A DNA stretch of 56,082 nucleotides from an uncultured Eubacteriales bacterium (GTDB lineage: Bacteria; Bacillota; Clostridia; Christensenellales; CAG-138): positions 1 to 56,082 of the forward strand of contig CADBYI010000016.1 of the NCBI GenBank assembly GCA_902798825.1, read 5' to 3'. Positions 55,899-56,082 of the stretch are shown piece by piece. Position 1 is the stretch's first letter. Every line of letters starts with the position of its first letter. The position numbers and the translations under genes are program-made. The notes below the pieces were generated by a model. The model was not told the DNA's origin, ran no database searches, and saw only the letters and a list, made by a program, of their open reading frames with translations.

Positions 55899-56082
55899 AT
55901 GAGCGAATTCACCCCGGATTTCCACCATTTCCAGAACTTCTGGATCGAGCAGCAGAAGACGGCCAAGCACATGGGGAAAGACGCAGCCTGGGCCCACATC
56001 GAGGGGTTCATCAAGGCCCACAACACCTGCGGCTTCGCCACGGGCTATGGCGACTACATCCGCTGCACCCCCATCGAGTACA
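55899..56082 (+). CDS. Probable pyridoxamine 5'-phosphate oxidase-like protein (cut by the window end)
   Basis: The first 61 codons are present, from the ATG preceded by AAGAAAGGAG. The sequence FIKAHNTCGFATGYGDYIR followed by CTPIEY resembles the start of PPOX-family flavoproteins of gut Clostridia. The rest lies beyond the window, so the assignment is tentative. It follows the flavin reductase-like gene by 14 bases. Confidence 0.6.
   Translation, partial: MSEFTPDFHHFQNFWIEQQKTAKHMGKDAAWAHIEGFIKAHNTCGFATGYGDYIRCTPIEY

Overview
The window is high-GC DNA, densely packed on both strands, and looks like the chromosome of an anaerobic, Gram-positive-type Clostridia member (Oscillospirales/Christensenellales-like). 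The grounds are an Rnf complex, a butyryl-CoA:acetate-type CoA-transferase, an IscU-like/GGGtGRT pair, a clostridial-type pssA-psd pair, many lipoproteins, strong AGGAGG ribosome sites and clear TTGACA/TATAAT-type promoters. The lineage is an inference. I saw no tRNA, rRNA, CRISPR array, transposase or phage gene. The first ~540 bases are visibly AT-richer than the rest.

Layout. 1-830: an AT-rich methyltransferase followed by repeat-rich intergenic DNA. 832-6826: a MATE pump and a zinc-ribbon acyltransferase (minus), then the IscU-like/GGGtGRT operon, an ASCH-domain gene and a lipoprotein with two cystatin-like repeats (plus). 6937-10736: a GT4 glycosyltransferase, a GH13 glucosidase and a TetR gene with a textbook promoter/operator. 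10763-15705: a same-strand run of small enzymes and regulators (DUF3795, three GNATs, VOC, AraC-GyrI, CAT-like, flavodoxin-like reductase). 15755-20496 (minus): membrane and E2-like genes, a hydrolase fused to a polytopic membrane domain, a PPOX-like protein and a GNAT. 20631-26108: a phosphodiesterase, a second MATE, a NitT/TauT-like ABC transporter and a frameshifted phosphoesterase lipoprotein. 26228-28820: a metal-responsive ArsR, a stand-alone HMA protein and a P-type ATPase that lacks its own HMA. 28884-34181: an ABC-2/GntR operon, the CoA-transferase, an exonuclease, an L,D-transpeptidase and a ferredoxin. 34363-44151: ParB-like, MerR, flavodoxin, phosphoesterase, YdcF-like, pssA-psd, a domain-swapped GH3 enzyme and DUF4003. 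44372-52936: rnfC, an rnfD-rnfG fusion, rnfE, rnfA, rnfB, nrfA, resB and ccsA. 53082-end: an MFS transporter divergent from a TetR-flavin reductase-PPOX-like cluster.

The most interesting region is the Rnf-NrfA-ResB/CcsA locus. An ion-pumping ferredoxin:NAD complex, with its two flavin subunits D and G in one polypeptide, is followed directly by a pentahaem ammonia-forming nitrite reductase and then by a haem-attachment system. No nrfH or quinone-linked partner is visible. Taken together this suggests an Rnf-coupled, quinone-independent nitrite-reduction chain. Other points worth attention are the tandem cystatin-like lipoprotein, the split metal-transport module, a CAT/E2-fold protein without its catalytic histidine, and several families of hairpin repeats between genes.
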